Assembly (NCBI RefSeq): GCF_002864045.1
Contig: NZ_PJPV01000137.1
Coordinates: 53,984-117,983 of the forward strand
DNA from: Endozoicomonas acroporae
GTDB lineage: Bacteria > Pseudomonadota > Gammaproteobacteria > Pseudomonadales > Endozoicomonadaceae
Length of the DNA stretch: 64,000 nucleotides
Reading direction: 5' to 3'
Shown: positions 24,883 to 34,965 of the stretch, one piece after another
Layout of the letters: each line of letters starts with the position of its first letter
Numbering within the stretch: the stretch's first letter is position 1
The notes under the pieces: generated by a model
Told to the model about the DNA's origin: nothing
The model's input: only the letters and a program-made list of their open reading frames with translations
Databases searched by the model: none
Translations under genes and position numbers: made by a program

Positions 24883-25391
24883 AGTATGTTCATAGTGGTG
24901 ACAAAAGCCCTGAGAAAAAGAACCGGGGCGCAGGGTTGATTGAAGTATTGATCAGCCTGTTGGTGATCACGATCGGCATTCTTGGTATGGCAGGAGTACA
25001 TAGCAGCAGTTTGCAGTATAACCAGTCAGCCTATGTGCAATCACAGGCTACCTTTTTAGCGACGGATATGCTGGATCGTATTCAGGCCAACAACAGCCTG
25101 GCCAGAAGCGGAAACAGTTATCAGGCAGGTATGAATGATCTTGAATACAGCCAATGCATTGATAGCAACTACCCCAACAGTTGCGAGGCTGGAAGCTGCA
25201 CTCCTCAGGAAATGGCGGCCTACGATATTCTGCAATGGAAGTTTCAGCTGACCTGCCAGATTCCGGGAAGCAAGGGTTCAATTACCTACCAGGACAGTGA
25301 GGGTGTTCGAACGTATATCATTCGTCTCAGTTTCCCGGATATGGGCAACAGGGTCCCCCTGAGTGATGTGGTATTAAGGGGGATACTATGA
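24873..25391 (+). CDS. pilV: Minor type IV pilin PilV, cassette 1
   Basis: 172 residues. The prepilin motif is RG-AGLIEVLISLLVITIGILG with Glu +5. The PilV-type body has FLATDMLDRIQANNSLA and disulfide-capable Cys in the C-terminal half. The start overlaps the fimT end and the stop overlaps pilW (ATGA), so the genes are translationally coupled. It forms part of the tip complex that carries PilY1. Confidence 0.9.
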   Translation: MRLKYVHSGDKSPEKKNRGAGLIEVLISLLVITIGILGMAGVHSSSLQYNQSAYVQSQATFLATDMLDRIQANNSLARSGNSYQAGMNDLEYSQCIDSNYPNSCEAGSCTPQEMAAYDILQWKFQLTCQIPGSKGSITYQDSEGVRTYIIRLSFPDMGNRVPLSDVVLRGIL

Positions 25392-26437
25392 AGCGGATTG
25401 AGAAAGGATTCTCACTGGTTGAAATGATGATTGCCCTGGTCCTTGGTCTGGTTCTTTTTACCGGGGTTGGCCATCTGGTGCTGGCATCCAGCCGATCGTG
25501 GGTATTGCAGGATGAGCTGGCACGGGTTCAGGAAAATGGTCGGCTGGCCCTGGATATTCTGGGGCAAAGTATCAGCACTGCGGGATATACCGGCTGTCCT
25601 GCCCAGGCAAAGCTGGCGAATTTAGTCTATTCCAACAATGATAATCGTCAGTGGATGATGCATTTTGATAAAGGCGTTCTGGGCATTCCTGCCGGTAACA
25701 GTGTTGAGCAGCAGCTGGACAGCAATGCTATCTCTGAAGCCATTATTATCCACAGTGTTGATAGCAATCAGTCCACCCTGGTCAGTGGCCATAATACTGG
25801 CACTGCTTCGGCAACACTGGCACAAAGCCGTAGTCATGATGAGGGTGATCTTCTGGCGCTGATTTCATCAGACTGTGGGCAGGTTTCCATTTTCCGGGCA
25901 GGGGCGGCAACAACCAATAGTGTGGTGACGCATCCGGCAGCAGGCAGTAGCAGCCTTTACAACTGTATCAGTCAGTTACAGGGTAATTTCAGTTGTCATG
26001 GCAGTACTGTTGGTTCCGGCAATATCAGTCACCTGGGATCACGACTGGCACCTTTGCAGTCTTATGCCTTCTATCTGAGGGAAAGCAATAACGTACCGAC
26101 ACTGTACCGGAAACTGGCGGGTGAATACGCCAGTGGCAATAGCATCAATACAGAAGCGCTGGTTGAAGGCATTGAAGGGCTGAGTATTCGTTATGGGCTG
26201 GACAGTGATAATGACGGGGTTGCCAACCGGTATATGACCGCTGGTGAAATAACACCTTACAGCGATGAGTGGCGGCAGATTATTACGGTCAAGCTTGAAC
26301 TGCTGGTTCGGAGTTTCACTGAAGTGGCTCCGGAAGCTCAGGCCTATTTCTTTGCTGGCCAGCGAGTGCTGCCTGATGACCTATACGTTCGCCGAAGCTT
26401 TATGAAAACCATTAAGATCAGGAATCGGGGGCTGTGA
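25388..26437 (+). CDS. pilW: Minor type IV pilin PilW, cassette 1
   Basis: 349 residues. The very short leader MKRIEKG precedes the mature start FSLVEMMIALVLGLVLFTG. PilW family features include the QENGRLALDILGQSISTAGYTGC region and the large C-terminal domain (EGIEGLSIRYGLDSDNDGVANRY). The ATG overlaps the pilV stop by 4 bp. It is needed with PilX to attach PilY1 to the tip complex (family knowledge). Confidence 0.92.
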   Translation: MKRIEKGFSLVEMMIALVLGLVLFTGVGHLVLASSRSWVLQDELARVQENGRLALDILGQSISTAGYTGCPAQAKLANLVYSNNDNRQWMMHFDKGVLGIPAGNSVEQQLDSNAISEAIIIHSVDSNQSTLVSGHNTGTASATLAQSRSHDEGDLLALISSDCGQVSIFRAGAATTNSVVTHPAAGSSSLYNCISQLQGNFSCHGSTVGSGNISHLGSRLAPLQSYAFYLRESNNVPTLYRKLAGEYASGNSINTEALVEGIEGLSIRYGLDSDNDGVANRYMTAGEITPYSDEWRQIITVKLELLVRSFTEVAPEAQAYFFAGQRVLPDDLYVRRSFMKTIKIRNRGL

Positions 26438-27060
26438 TGGGAATCATTTTAACTGCCTCAGGCATCAGACAACATATTGAGTTTTTCTGGAGAAGCCGTT
26501 TATTGCATCCGGAAACAGGTGAGAGAGGAAGTATATTGCTGGTCAGCCTGGTGATGTTGCTGGTGATGACGGTTGCTGGTTTGACCGCTGTAAAAATGGC
26601 AACGCTTGAAGAGAAGATGAGTGGTAATTATCAGGATCAGCAGATGGCGTTTTATGCGGCAGAGGCGGCGTTAAAAGAGGCGGAAAATTTTATTGCCGAC
26701 AATGAGCTGGCCTTATCCAGCTTTGGTGTGAATTGTGACAATGGGTACTGTTTTGCCGGAAGCGATATTGACGATATTGGTAGCTGTGACCCGGGTGTTT
26801 CCGAGCCCTGGTTAACGGGCACCCTGTGGCGTGCGAGTGATCGGCACAGAGTGACGACAGTTACCATCAGCGGTATATCTGCCCAGGCCAAATACATTAT
26901 TGAGTTTCGCTGCTATATCGCCAAAGAGGCATCAGGGCCTTTACCAGATCCGGCCAACCGTGGGGACTGGGCCAGGTTCTATCGGATTACCGCCCTGGCT
27001 ACGGGCGGTTCTGGCGATTCGCGGGTAATGCTTCAATCGTCGTATAAAAAAAGCAGCTGA
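26437..27060 (+). CDS. pilX: Minor type IV pilin PilX, cassette 1
   Basis: 207 residues from ATG 26437, which shares one base with the pilW stop. The prepilin-like segment is RG-SILLVSLVMLLVMTVAG; as usual for PilX there is no Glu at +5. The next region, LEEKMSGNYQDQQMAFYAAE, is the PilX N signature. An unusually long ~30-residue leader precedes the cleavage site. It lies 40 bp upstream of pilY1. Confidence 0.9.
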   Translation: MGIILTASGIRQHIEFFWRSRLLHPETGERGSILLVSLVMLLVMTVAGLTAVKMATLEEKMSGNYQDQQMAFYAAEAALKEAENFIADNELALSSFGVNCDNGYCFAGSDIDDIGSCDPGVSEPWLTGTLWRASDRHRVTTVTISGISAQAKYIIEFRCYIAKEASGPLPDPANRGDWARFYRITALATGGSGDSRVMLQSSYKKSS

Positions 27061-27100
27061 TGTTGAGTTAGGGAATATTAACAGGGAAGTGGAGGTGATC

Positions 27101-30100
27101 ATGGATCGATATACCTCACATGGTGTTACTTTCAGGCGGGTCGTGTTGTTCTGGCTGCTGGTGCTGTTGTCTTTTCGGGCCAATGCTGAAGCGGTTTCCA
27201 GTGATTATGCAGCAATGCCCCCCTTGATCAGTAATACATCGGAGCCACTGGTGATGCTGGTGATGTCCGTTGACCATGAACTTTTTAAGAAAGCGTACAG
27301 CGATTACACGGACCTGGATTCGGATGGACGACTGGATACCAGCTATGTGGACAGTTTTGACTATCTCGGCTATTTCGACAGTGGCTGGTGCTATCAATAC
27401 GCTTCCGGACGCTATTCACCGGTAGCCCAGGCCACCGGTGATCACGGGCACTATTGCACCACCTCTGAGGCTCCCTGGAGTGGTAACTTTCTGAACTGGG
27501 CCACCATGACACGGATGGACATCCTCAGAACGGTGCTTTTTGGTGGCAAGCGATCAACGGATACCGATAATCAAACGATACTGGAACGGGCTTATATCCC
27601 CAGGGATGTACATGCATTTGTTAAGGTGTACAGAAGCAGTGTTTCTGGTATTCCAACAGAAAATTTTACGCCCTTTAGCAACAGTGAGATCAGCCTTTGC
27701 AATGTTGCCGGTTCCGAAAATGGCACGCCTGAAGTCAGGGTTGCCAGGGAAGCTTGGCCGCGATGGGCTTCAACTGAAGAAAGACAGTGTCAGTGGGGTA
27801 GAGTAAACAGTCCTTCTACCTGGTACAGATTAACAACGAATGATGTTTATATTGAGGCTTGTGTCACAGATAAAGACGCTGTTAATACCGATCGCTGTAA
27901 GCTGTACAGCACCGGCAATAGCAAACCCACAGGCTTGCTTCAGCAGTATGGTGAGTCAGGGGATATTCGCTTTGGCTTAATTAGTGGTTCTTATGATAAA
28001 AATATTTCCGGTGGCGTATTGCGGAAAAATATCAGCAAAATTGCCGGTAATACGCAGAGTGTTGATGATGAGATAGACTTGGCTACCGGCCGTTTCAACA
28101 GTGTTGAAGGCATTATTCATAACATCAATAAGTTCAGACTGGCGAAGTACAGTTTTTCCCAGAACAAATATACGGATTGCGGTACTTACGGAATTTCTGT
28201 TTCGGACTTTAAAGGCAGCAGAGGCACATACTCCTCTAAGCATTGCAGTATGTGGGGCAATCCGCTGGCTGAACTTTATTTAGAGGCACTTCGCTATTTT
28301 TCCGGAAATTCAGCGGCTACCAGTAGTTTTGATACCACGAATGACCGTGCTTTTGTCAGTGACTTATCCAGGGAAAGCTGGGCCAATCCCATGTCATCGG
28401 AAAGTGCCTGTGCCAACTGCTCCATTATTGTGTTATCCACAGGCCTGAATTCTTTCGATACCGATCAGCTATCCAGCAGTTCGGACCTGCCTGGAATGAC
28501 AGGAACCAGCTCCGTTAATAGCAAAACAGATGAAGTGGGCAACCATGAGTATGGCGGTAATTTTGCCGGTAACTACCTGGTTGGCGGAACCGGAAGTAAA
28601 CGTCAATGCACTTCAAAGTATTTGTCAGGACTTTCTAAAGCCGTTGGCCTGTGCCCGGAAATTCCTCAGCTGGAAGGGGGGTATCAGGCAGCAGGACTTG
28701 CTTATTATGGAAATACCAGCGACCTGCGTACCGATTTTGACGGTTCTCAGAAAGTGAAAACTTATGCCATTGAAATGGCCGAATCCTTGCCGGGTTTTAC
28801 CTTGGATGTGAATGGTAAATCATTTACTTTTCAGCCGTTTTGTCAGAGTAGCTCTAACTTCAATGGTAACAATATCAGTGACTGCTCTTTAACCGATGTG
28901 GTGATTGAAGAGCAGATACTGAATGCCACCGGACAGGTTGTTCAGGGCTCTCTTCTGTTTACCTGGGAGGATTCGCTCTGGGGAAATGACTACGACTATG
29001 ACGCTTCTTCCAGAATCAAGTTCTGTGTTGGCAATCAATGCAACCAAACCACAGACAGCACGCTGAAGACAACCGGGTTTAATGCCAGTGAAGTCAGGGT
29101 GGCTGTGCAGGTGGATGGCGTATTTGCCGGTTTGAATATGCGCTTCTCTTATACCGTCACCGGGAGTTCGGGGCGTGATGGCCTGCAAACTGATTATGCC
29201 TACAAGGGAACAACCGCATTTAAGGTTACTGATTTTACCGCTTCCGGAGCGGCTGCTGGGGTGTTACCCAAACCGCTGTTTCTTGCGGCAAAATACGGTG
29301 GCTTTATCGATCTTGATGGCGATGGCAGTCCCAACCATGATGCTGATGGGGATGGCAGCCCTGATAGCGATGATCACCGTGAGTGGGACAATAGAAATAA
29401 TGTGACGGGAGCCCTGGGCTCGGATGGCTTGCCGGATAACTATTTTTTCGCCAGAAATCCAGCCTTACTTGCCAGTCAGTTGGGGCAGGTACTGGAGGAT
29501 ATTTCCAGTCGGGTCTCTTCGGCAACGAATGCGGCGCTGTTTGCAAATAGCTCTACAGGCACTGGCGCTATCTATCAGGCACTGTTTCAGCCAAGCCTGG
29601 ATATCAATGGCAAGTCGGTGACCTGGGGCGGTATTCTCCATTCACTGTTTATCGATAGCAAAGGCTATATCCGTGAAGATGGCAACGGGAATGCCCAACT
29701 GGATGACTACCGCTCAGATAAAATCGTTGAACTGTTTTTTGATCCGAATGCCGGACAGACAATGGTTCAACGTTACACCTCTGACGACTTTGGTGTCACT
29801 AGGGTAGCCGATGGCCCGCTGAAATCACTCGCTTCACTTGAGACGATCTGGGATGCCCGGGAACAGCTGGCCTTATTGAGTAATCTGAGCAATCAGAGAA
29901 CCTATGATGCGCTCGCCTCCGGCGGCCGATATATGCTGACCTGGCTGGATATCAATAATAATCAGCAGGTGGATGATGACGAACAGCTGCCGTTTATGCC
30001 TTCAACCTTTACTGGACATGAAGGGTATCTGGGCGTTTTTGCCAGTGAAGTCGCTACTGTCGTTAACTATGTTCGGGGAGAAGAGCAGGCTGGCACCCGT

Positions 30101-31876
30101 TCCCGTACCATCGATTTTGATGAAGATGGTATTGATGAAGTCTGGCGTCTTGGGGATATCGTCCACTCAACCCCCAGACTGGTGGCAGCACCCGATAGCC
30201 GTTACGACGCCTATTACAACGACAGCAGCTATCGAACCTTCCGCAATCAATACCTGAATCGGCGGCATGTGCTCTACGTCGGAGCCAACGATGGTTTGAT
30301 TCATGCCTTTAATGGCGGGTTCTGGGAAGAGAGTTCCTACCGCTATGAGCGCACAGCCAGTCATGGTGAGGTACAGCATCCGCTGGGTTCAGAGCTTTGG
30401 AGTTACGCACCAATGAATCTGTTACCTCACCTTCGCTGGCTCACTGAGACCGATTACCCCCATGTTTATTACATGGATTCGGAACCGATGGTCTTCGATG
30501 CCAATATCTTCGCTGATGACAGCACTCATCCTGGTGGCTGGGGAACAGTTCTGGTGGTGGGTATGAGACTGGGTGGGGGCAATATTGATGTCACCATCGA
30601 CAGCGAAAGTCGCACCATGCGCTCTGCCTGGGTGGTGTTGGATATCACTGATCCCGAGCAACCACCGGAGTTGCTGGCTGAAATTACCCATGCTGATCTG
30701 GGTTTTACTACCTCACAGCCTGCGCTGGTTAAAAGGCGGAAAGCTGTTACGGATGTTAATGGCGAGACCGATTGGAGTAATCCGGTGCAAAACGAGTGGT
30801 ACCTGGTGTTTGGCTCCGGGCCAGCAGGCAGTGGGTCTACTGCCCTGAGATCAGCCCTGGAGCAGGGAACGTCGGATCAGAATCTACGGGTATTTGTGTA
30901 CGATCTTAATAATAAGAATTTTGTTGCCGGTTTTGATCCCCTTGTGACCTCCTATTCCACGGCTTATGCAGGCGATATGGTGGCTGAAGACTGGGACCGG
31001 GATTACCAGGATGATGCCGTTTATTTTGGCACGGTTGAGACAGGAAGTACCGGTTTGAGTGGAAAACTGATGAGGCTAAGGCTGACATCAGCACTGGAAA
31101 ACTCAAGCCTCAATGTATTGATGGATGCCGGACAGCCGATTATGGCCCCCCCCATGACCGTGACTGATGACAACAGCTTCTGGGTATACTCCGGAACAGG
31201 TCGGCTGCTGACCAATGGTGACAATCGCAGTACTGAGTCCAACTATTTCTACGGTGTTCAGGAGCCGTTGAACAGCTCCAGGCAGTTTACCTATGCATCT
31301 GTCAGCCAGAGCAATCTGGTCAATGTGGGGGATGTGGTTGTATTTACCAATGGTGATGTACTGAAGAAGTCAGACTCCTCCTATACGCCATTTACGGTAG
31401 GCTCCCGAACCATCAACAGTTTCGGCACCTTACAGGCGGTGGTCGCTGAGCAGGGGGGGTGGAAGCTGCCTCTCAGTGTTGATGGCTCTGGCCCAGCCGG
31501 GCGAAGTGTGAACAGCGCTGCCAGGTTGTTCTCCCAAATCCTGTTTACTGAATACCGTCCACCCGCGGACAGTTGTTCAATTGATGGTACAAGCTTACTT
31601 TATGCCGTTCATTACCTGACCGGTACCGCATCGCCTGATGCCGTCCTGGGCAGTGTGCCTGTGGAAAGTCTGGAGCTGGAGCGTTCCCTGAATAAGGTGA
31701 GTCTGGGCATCGGTTATGCTTCTTCACCGGTGGCCCATCAGGGGGAAGGAGGGAAACTGACTGCGGTGACCCAGGGGGCCGGTGGCAGTATTACGGCAAC
31801 AAACCTTGATTACAGTTTCAGCTCGGAAGGACGGCAGAGCTGGTGGCAGATTTTCAGCATTCCATGGATTGATTGA
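27101..31876 (+). CDS. pilY1: Type IV pilus tip adhesin/assembly factor PilY1
   Basis: 1591 residues, secreted. The signal peptide is around residues 1-30 (VVLFWLLVLLSFRANA). The N-terminal half is variable, starting with LVMLVMSVDHELFKKAYSDYTDLD as in Vibrio/Shewanella-type PilY1. The C-terminal half is the PilY1 beta-propeller. It carries Asp-rich calcium-type loops: DLDGDGSPNHDADGDGSPDS, DFDEDGIDEVW near residue 1007 and DWDRDYQDDAVYFG near residue 1295, the last at the position of the known PilY1 regulatory calcium loop (AGDMVAED precedes it). GGAGGTG lies just before ATG 27101. Role: pilus extension and surface attachment. Only one pilY1 serves two minor-pilin cassettes here. Confidence 0.95.
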   Translation: MDRYTSHGVTFRRVVLFWLLVLLSFRANAEAVSSDYAAMPPLISNTSEPLVMLVMSVDHELFKKAYSDYTDLDSDGRLDTSYVDSFDYLGYFDSGWCYQYASGRYSPVAQATGDHGHYCTTSEAPWSGNFLNWATMTRMDILRTVLFGGKRSTDTDNQTILERAYIPRDVHAFVKVYRSSVSGIPTENFTPFSNSEISLCNVAGSENGTPEVRVAREAWPRWASTEERQCQWGRVNSPSTWYRLTTNDVYIEACVTDKDAVNTDRCKLYSTGNSKPTGLLQQYGESGDIRFGLISGSYDKNISGGVLRKNISKIAGNTQSVDDEIDLATGRFNSVEGIIHNINKFRLAKYSFSQNKYTDCGTYGISVSDFKGSRGTYSSKHCSMWGNPLAELYLEALRYFSGNSAATSSFDTTNDRAFVSDLSRESWANPMSSESACANCSIIVLSTGLNSFDTDQLSSSSDLPGMTGTSSVNSKTDEVGNHEYGGNFAGNYLVGGTGSKRQCTSKYLSGLSKAVGLCPEIPQLEGGYQAAGLAYYGNTSDLRTDFDGSQKVKTYAIEMAESLPGFTLDVNGKSFTFQPFCQSSSNFNGNNISDCSLTDVVIEEQILNATGQVVQGSLLFTWEDSLWGNDYDYDASSRIKFCVGNQCNQTTDSTLKTTGFNASEVRVAVQVDGVFAGLNMRFSYTVTGSSGRDGLQTDYAYKGTTAFKVTDFTASGAAAGVLPKPLFLAAKYGGFIDLDGDGSPNHDADGDGSPDSDDHREWDNRNNVTGALGSDGLPDNYFFARNPALLASQLGQVLEDISSRVSSATNAALFANSSTGTGAIYQALFQPSLDINGKSVTWGGILHSLFIDSKGYIREDGNGNAQLDDYRSDKIVELFFDPNAGQTMVQRYTSDDFGVTRVADGPLKSLASLETIWDAREQLALLSNLSNQRTYDALASGGRYMLTWLDINNNQQVDDDEQLPFMPSTFTGHEGYLGVFASEVATVVNYVRGEEQAGTRSRTIDFDEDGIDEVWRLGDIVHSTPRLVAAPDSRYDAYYNDSSYRTFRNQYLNRRHVLYVGANDGLIHAFNGGFWEESSYRYERTASHGEVQHPLGSELWSYAPMNLLPHLRWLTETDYPHVYYMDSEPMVFDANIFADDSTHPGGWGTVLVVGMRLGGGNIDVTIDSESRTMRSAWVVLDITDPEQPPELLAEITHADLGFTTSQPALVKRRKAVTDVNGETDWSNPVQNEWYLVFGSGPAGSGSTALRSALEQGTSDQNLRVFVYDLNNKNFVAGFDPLVTSYSTAYAGDMVAEDWDRDYQDDAVYFGTVETGSTGLSGKLMRLRLTSALENSSLNVLMDAGQPIMAPPMTVTDDNSFWVYSGTGRLLTNGDNRSTESNYFYGVQEPLNSSRQFTYASVSQSNLVNVGDVVVFTNGDVLKKSDSSYTPFTVGSRTINSFGTLQAVVAEQGGWKLPLSVDGSGPAGRSVNSAARLFSQILFTEYRPPADSCSIDGTSLLYAVHYLTGTASPDAVLGSVPVESLELERSLNKVSLGIGYASSPVAHQGEGGKLTAVTQGAGGSITATNLDYSFSSEGRQSWWQIFSIPWID

Positions 31877-31877
31877 T

Positions 31878-32285
31878 ATGAATACAGATAAACCAGTGAA
31901 AAATAGTCATGAAAAGGGGTTTTCATTACCCGAGCTGATCATTGTTGTCGCCATAATTGGTCTTCTGGCAGGTATCGTCTATCCCTCCTACAGCCAGTAT
32001 ATGTATGAAGTTCGACGCAGCGATGCCTGGGCCGCCCTGACCGCCGCTATGGCTGCCCAGGAGCGCTGGTACTCCGTTAACCATACCTATACAGACTCTA
32101 TGGATATGCTCGGTGGAAGCAGTTCTCCCGAGGGGTATTACACCCTGAGCGTTGAAGCCGACAACTCCTCATTTACCCTGACAGCCACTGCGCTGGGCAA
32201 TGGTGTCCAGGCTACGGACTCAGGTTGTACGCAGTTTACTGTGGATCATTTAGGTGTTCTGGCCCCGGATGCGTGCTGGAAATAA
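31878..32285 (+). CDS. pilE: Minor type IV pilin PilE, cassette 1
   Basis: 135 residues from ATG 31878, 1 bp after the pilY1 stop. The leader MNTDKPVKNSHEKG is followed by FSLPELIIVVAIIGLLAGIV (Glu +5, Pro +4). The body WAALTAAMAAQERWYSVNHTYTDSM and a Cys pair near the C-terminus (SGCTQF...DACWK) fit PilE, the adaptor between major pilin and the priming complex. A longer frame from 31782 overlaps pilY1 and is not needed. It is followed by 117 bp before the second cassette. Confidence 0.9.
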   Translation: MNTDKPVKNSHEKGFSLPELIIVVAIIGLLAGIVYPSYSQYMYEVRRSDAWAALTAAMAAQERWYSVNHTYTDSMDMLGGSSSPEGYYTLSVEADNSSFTLTATALGNGVQATDSGCTQFTVDHLGVLAPDACWK

Positions 32286-32402
32286 ACGGACGACTTCCAG
32301 TTTTTATCCTTGTTTTTGTACCGTCTATCGACTTCTGAACGTCGGTTTAACTCACACACCTAGATTTAAAGAAAAGCATCCTCGACAGGGAAGTAGGTAG
32401 GT

Positions 32403-32942
32403 TTGTTATTTCTTCATACAACGTTAAACCATAAATACAACCGTGGCTTCACGCTTGTAGAGATGATGATCACGATTGTCCTGATCGCCATCATGGTCAA
32501 TCTGGTTATTCCCATCGGGCAGGTTGCTGAAGGGTTCAAGCTTGATTATGTGAATCAGCGGCTCTATGCCAGTGCGGTTCTGGCCCGAAGTGAAGCGATC
32601 AAGCGTGCTGAAACCGTCAGCGTCTGTCGCTCCACAACTGGCAGTGGCTGTCAGCCCGGGGTGAACTGGGCAGATGGCTGGATTGTTTTCGTTAACCGCA
32701 ATGGCAACAACTATGTTGACTGGGGTGAAGAGGTTATTCGGGTGTATAACCCGGTCAGCAGCCCGGTTGAAATTCTGTGGCACAGCAATGCTGAGGTGCT
32801 CAGTTTCAGACCCAGGGGGAGCGCAGTTCATCAGGGTGGGTTCACGTTATGTTCGGTGCCAAAAAGACCAGTGTTTCAGCGACTGGTGAATATTTCAGGA
32901 TCAGGGTTGATTCGCAAGCGTGAGGGTGTGAATTGTTTATGA
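32403..32942 (+). CDS. fimT: Minor type IV pilin, FimT/FimU (GspH) family, cassette 2
   Basis: 179 residues. NRG-FTLVEMMITIVLIAIMVNL is a classical prepilin start. The GspH body has YASAVLARSEAIKRAETVSVC and GWIVFVNRNGNNYVD, clearly paralogous to the first FimT of this window. No ATG lies upstream of the cleavage site in frame; TTG 32403, with a TAGGTAGG stretch just upstream, is the best start. Its stop overlaps pilV of cassette 2 (ATGA). Confidence 0.88.
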   Translation: MLFLHTTLNHKYNRGFTLVEMMITIVLIAIMVNLVIPIGQVAEGFKLDYVNQRLYASAVLARSEAIKRAETVSVCRSTTGSGCQPGVNWADGWIVFVNRNGNNYVDWGEEVIRVYNPVSSPVEILWHSNAEVLSFRPRGSAVHQGGFTLCSVPKRPVFQRLVNISGSGLIRKREGVNCL

Positions 32943-33535
32943 CCAACCATATCAATCCTGCCAATGCCAGCCCCGTAAATGCTGAACCAGGTTCCCTTTC
33001 GGTTGCGGCTTTTCACAAGACAGGAAGACAGCCCGGGTCTTTGCGGCAAAAAGGGATCGGTATTGTTGAAGTCATGGTCGGTGTGCTGATTTTTGCAGGG
33101 GGCGTAATCGCGGTTACTGGTATGCAAAGTCAGGCCATTCGAGCGAATCATGACGCTATCCAGCGATCCCAGGCCGTATGGATGGTGAATGCCGCTGCTG
33201 AGGTAATGAGGCTAAACCCGGCCGGGCTGGCAAACTCAGCATATCAGAGAGAATCATCAAACGCCTCCGCCAATTTGGGCTCCTACTGCCAGGCTTCTCC
33301 TCCCCGTTGTATTGGTACCACATGTAATGCTGATCAAATGGCAGCGTTTGATATTCATGGTTTGGTGTGCAGCAGTGCCAATATCGTGATCGAACCGAGA
33401 ATCGACATCAGCTGTGATGGCTCCTGTTTGCCGACGGATAAAGTCAGGGTCCTGATTTCCTGGGCCACAAGGGGAACGGAAAAAGGTGTTCTTGGGGATC
33501 GTCAGCAGGTTGAATTCAGGTACGTCAGGAATTGA
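32939..33535 (+). CDS. pilV: Minor type IV pilin PilV, cassette 2
   Basis: 198 residues. The ATG at 32939 overlaps the fimT stop. The leader is about 40 residues, then QKG-IGIVEVMVGVLIFAGGVIAV with Glu +5. PilV-like body AVWMVNAAAEVMRLNPAGLA, with paired Cys (SYCQASPPRC...CNADQMAAFD). The CNADQMAAFDI stretch mirrors CTPQEMAAYDI of cassette-1 PilV, supporting common descent. Confidence 0.86.
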   Translation: MTNHINPANASPVNAEPGSLSVAAFHKTGRQPGSLRQKGIGIVEVMVGVLIFAGGVIAVTGMQSQAIRANHDAIQRSQAVWMVNAAAEVMRLNPAGLANSAYQRESSNASANLGSYCQASPPRCIGTTCNADQMAAFDIHGLVCSSANIVIEPRIDISCDGSCLPTDKVRVLISWATRGTEKGVLGDRQQVEFRYVRN

Positions 33536-33538
33536 ACA

Positions 33539-34327
33539 ATGCCCAACATAATTCATCATCAAAAGGGGTTCAGCATTGTAGAAATGATGCTGGCCTTTCT
33601 TATGGGGCTGATAGTCGCAGGCAGTGCTTTACAGTTAATGGTGAACAATAGTCGCTCCGCCAGTGTGAATGAGTTTATTGCCACAGCCCAGGAAAACGGA
33701 CGTCATAGTCTCTATATCATGAGTACTGAGTTTCGTAGAGCCGGCTTCAGATCCGAGATCGGAGCAGGCTCAATACAACCTTTCTACCTGGGAAGATGCG
33801 AAGGGGGGGCGACCTGTACGATTGAAGGTGGTGGTACCAACAGTGACAGAGTGGCCATTCAATATGAGCCCGTGCCAAATCGTGATAATGGTCAACTTCA
33901 GGACTGTACTGGAGCAACCGTTGTCCCGGGGGCATTGACAGCAGACGTCTATTTTGTAGCCCCGGACCATGCAAACGATCACATCAGTACCTTGTTTTGC
34001 CGTGGTTATGATCCATTAACGGGAACTCCACGGGGGAATGCCCAGGCACTGGTTCAGGGTGTGGAGCGATTGCAGGCACTTTATGGAATTGCCCCGGCGG
34101 GGGAGTCAAGTATTAACCAGTATGTGACAGCCTCAGGGGTGCCAGACTGGCGACAGGTTTTAGGCATTCGTGTTGGCGTGCTGGTCAGCGCTGGAAAGGA
34201 GTCACGTATTTTTGATAGAAGGTCCAGAACCTATAACCTGCTCGATAGTGGCAGTTTGACAATGGATGATCAGACGCCCAGGTACATGTATAGCACAGCC
34301 ATCCGTTTGAATAATGCAGGATTTTAG
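33539..34327 (+). CDS. pilW: Minor type IV pilin PilW, cassette 2
   Basis: 262 residues, shorter than cassette-1 PilW (349). HHQKG-FSIVEMMLAFLMGLIVAG, then TAQENGRHSLYIMSTEFRRAG, the PilW signature. The C-terminal region VQGVERLQALYGIAPAGES is parallel to the EGIEGLSIRYG region of the first copy. The size difference lies in the middle domain. It starts 3 bp after pilV. Confidence 0.87.
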   Translation: MPNIIHHQKGFSIVEMMLAFLMGLIVAGSALQLMVNNSRSASVNEFIATAQENGRHSLYIMSTEFRRAGFRSEIGAGSIQPFYLGRCEGGATCTIEGGGTNSDRVAIQYEPVPNRDNGQLQDCTGATVVPGALTADVYFVAPDHANDHISTLFCRGYDPLTGTPRGNAQALVQGVERLQALYGIAPAGESSINQYVTASGVPDWRQVLGIRVGVLVSAGKESRIFDRRSRTYNLLDSGSLTMDDQTPRYMYSTAIRLNNAGF

Positions 34328-34423
34328 CCTGGACAGTTACTCTGAAAAAAAGCAGGGCTCTTTTTACTGATGCAGAAGTACTGGCTCCATAACCGTTATC
34401 CGAGAGTTCCGGAGAGAGAACCG

Positions 34424-34825
34424 ATGAATAAGGTTAATAAAGGTTTCACCTTGATTGAACTGATGATTGTTGTGGCCATCATTGGTATTTTGGCAAGCAT
34501 TATGCTGCCCAGCTATCGTCAATATGTCACCGAATCAAAAAGAGGTGAGGGTGCTGCCATGCTGTTGAATGTCATGCAGCAGCAGGAACGGTACTACACT
34601 GAGATGTTGAGATACACTGCCAATCTGGCCGATTTAGGGTTTGACACCACAAGCCCTGTAGAGTCTGAAAGTGGTACTTACCGGATACAGGCCGCTCAGT
34701 GTGGTTCAGACCCCCTGGAGCGCTGCGTGCAGTTAACCGCTGTTGCCCAGGGTTTGCAGGCAGAAGATGGCAATATGACTTTGGACAGCCGCGGAGCACG
34801 AACACCTCAAAGCCACTGGCGGTGA
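34424..34825 (+). CDS. pilE: PilE/PilA-like type IV pilin, cassette 2
   Basis: 133 residues from ATG 34424 (MNKVNKG-FTLIELMIVVAIIGILASI), with GGAGAGAG upstream. The frame runs 54 bp further upstream, but the short leader is normal. The body LLNVMQQQERYYTEMLRYTA and two Cys (AAQCGSDPLERC) fit PilE rather than a major PilA, since Pro/Thr-rich variable loops are lacking; assignment between the two is not certain. In this cassette it stands where pilX-pilY1 would be expected. Confidence 0.83.
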   Translation: MNKVNKGFTLIELMIVVAIIGILASIMLPSYRQYVTESKRGEGAAMLLNVMQQQERYYTEMLRYTANLADLGFDTTSPVESESGTYRIQAAQCGSDPLERCVQLTAVAQGLQAEDGNMTLDSRGARTPQSHWR

Positions 34826-34965
34826 TGTTAGCAATATGTCAGCAAGTAGATGATTTGCAATAACCCGTTTGGAATTTCACTGATGAAAAAGCCCGATGGA
34901 TATTATGAAGCAGAATGATCAGTCGATAGCACCATTTGAAGACCACATTAATACGGGCTGTCATT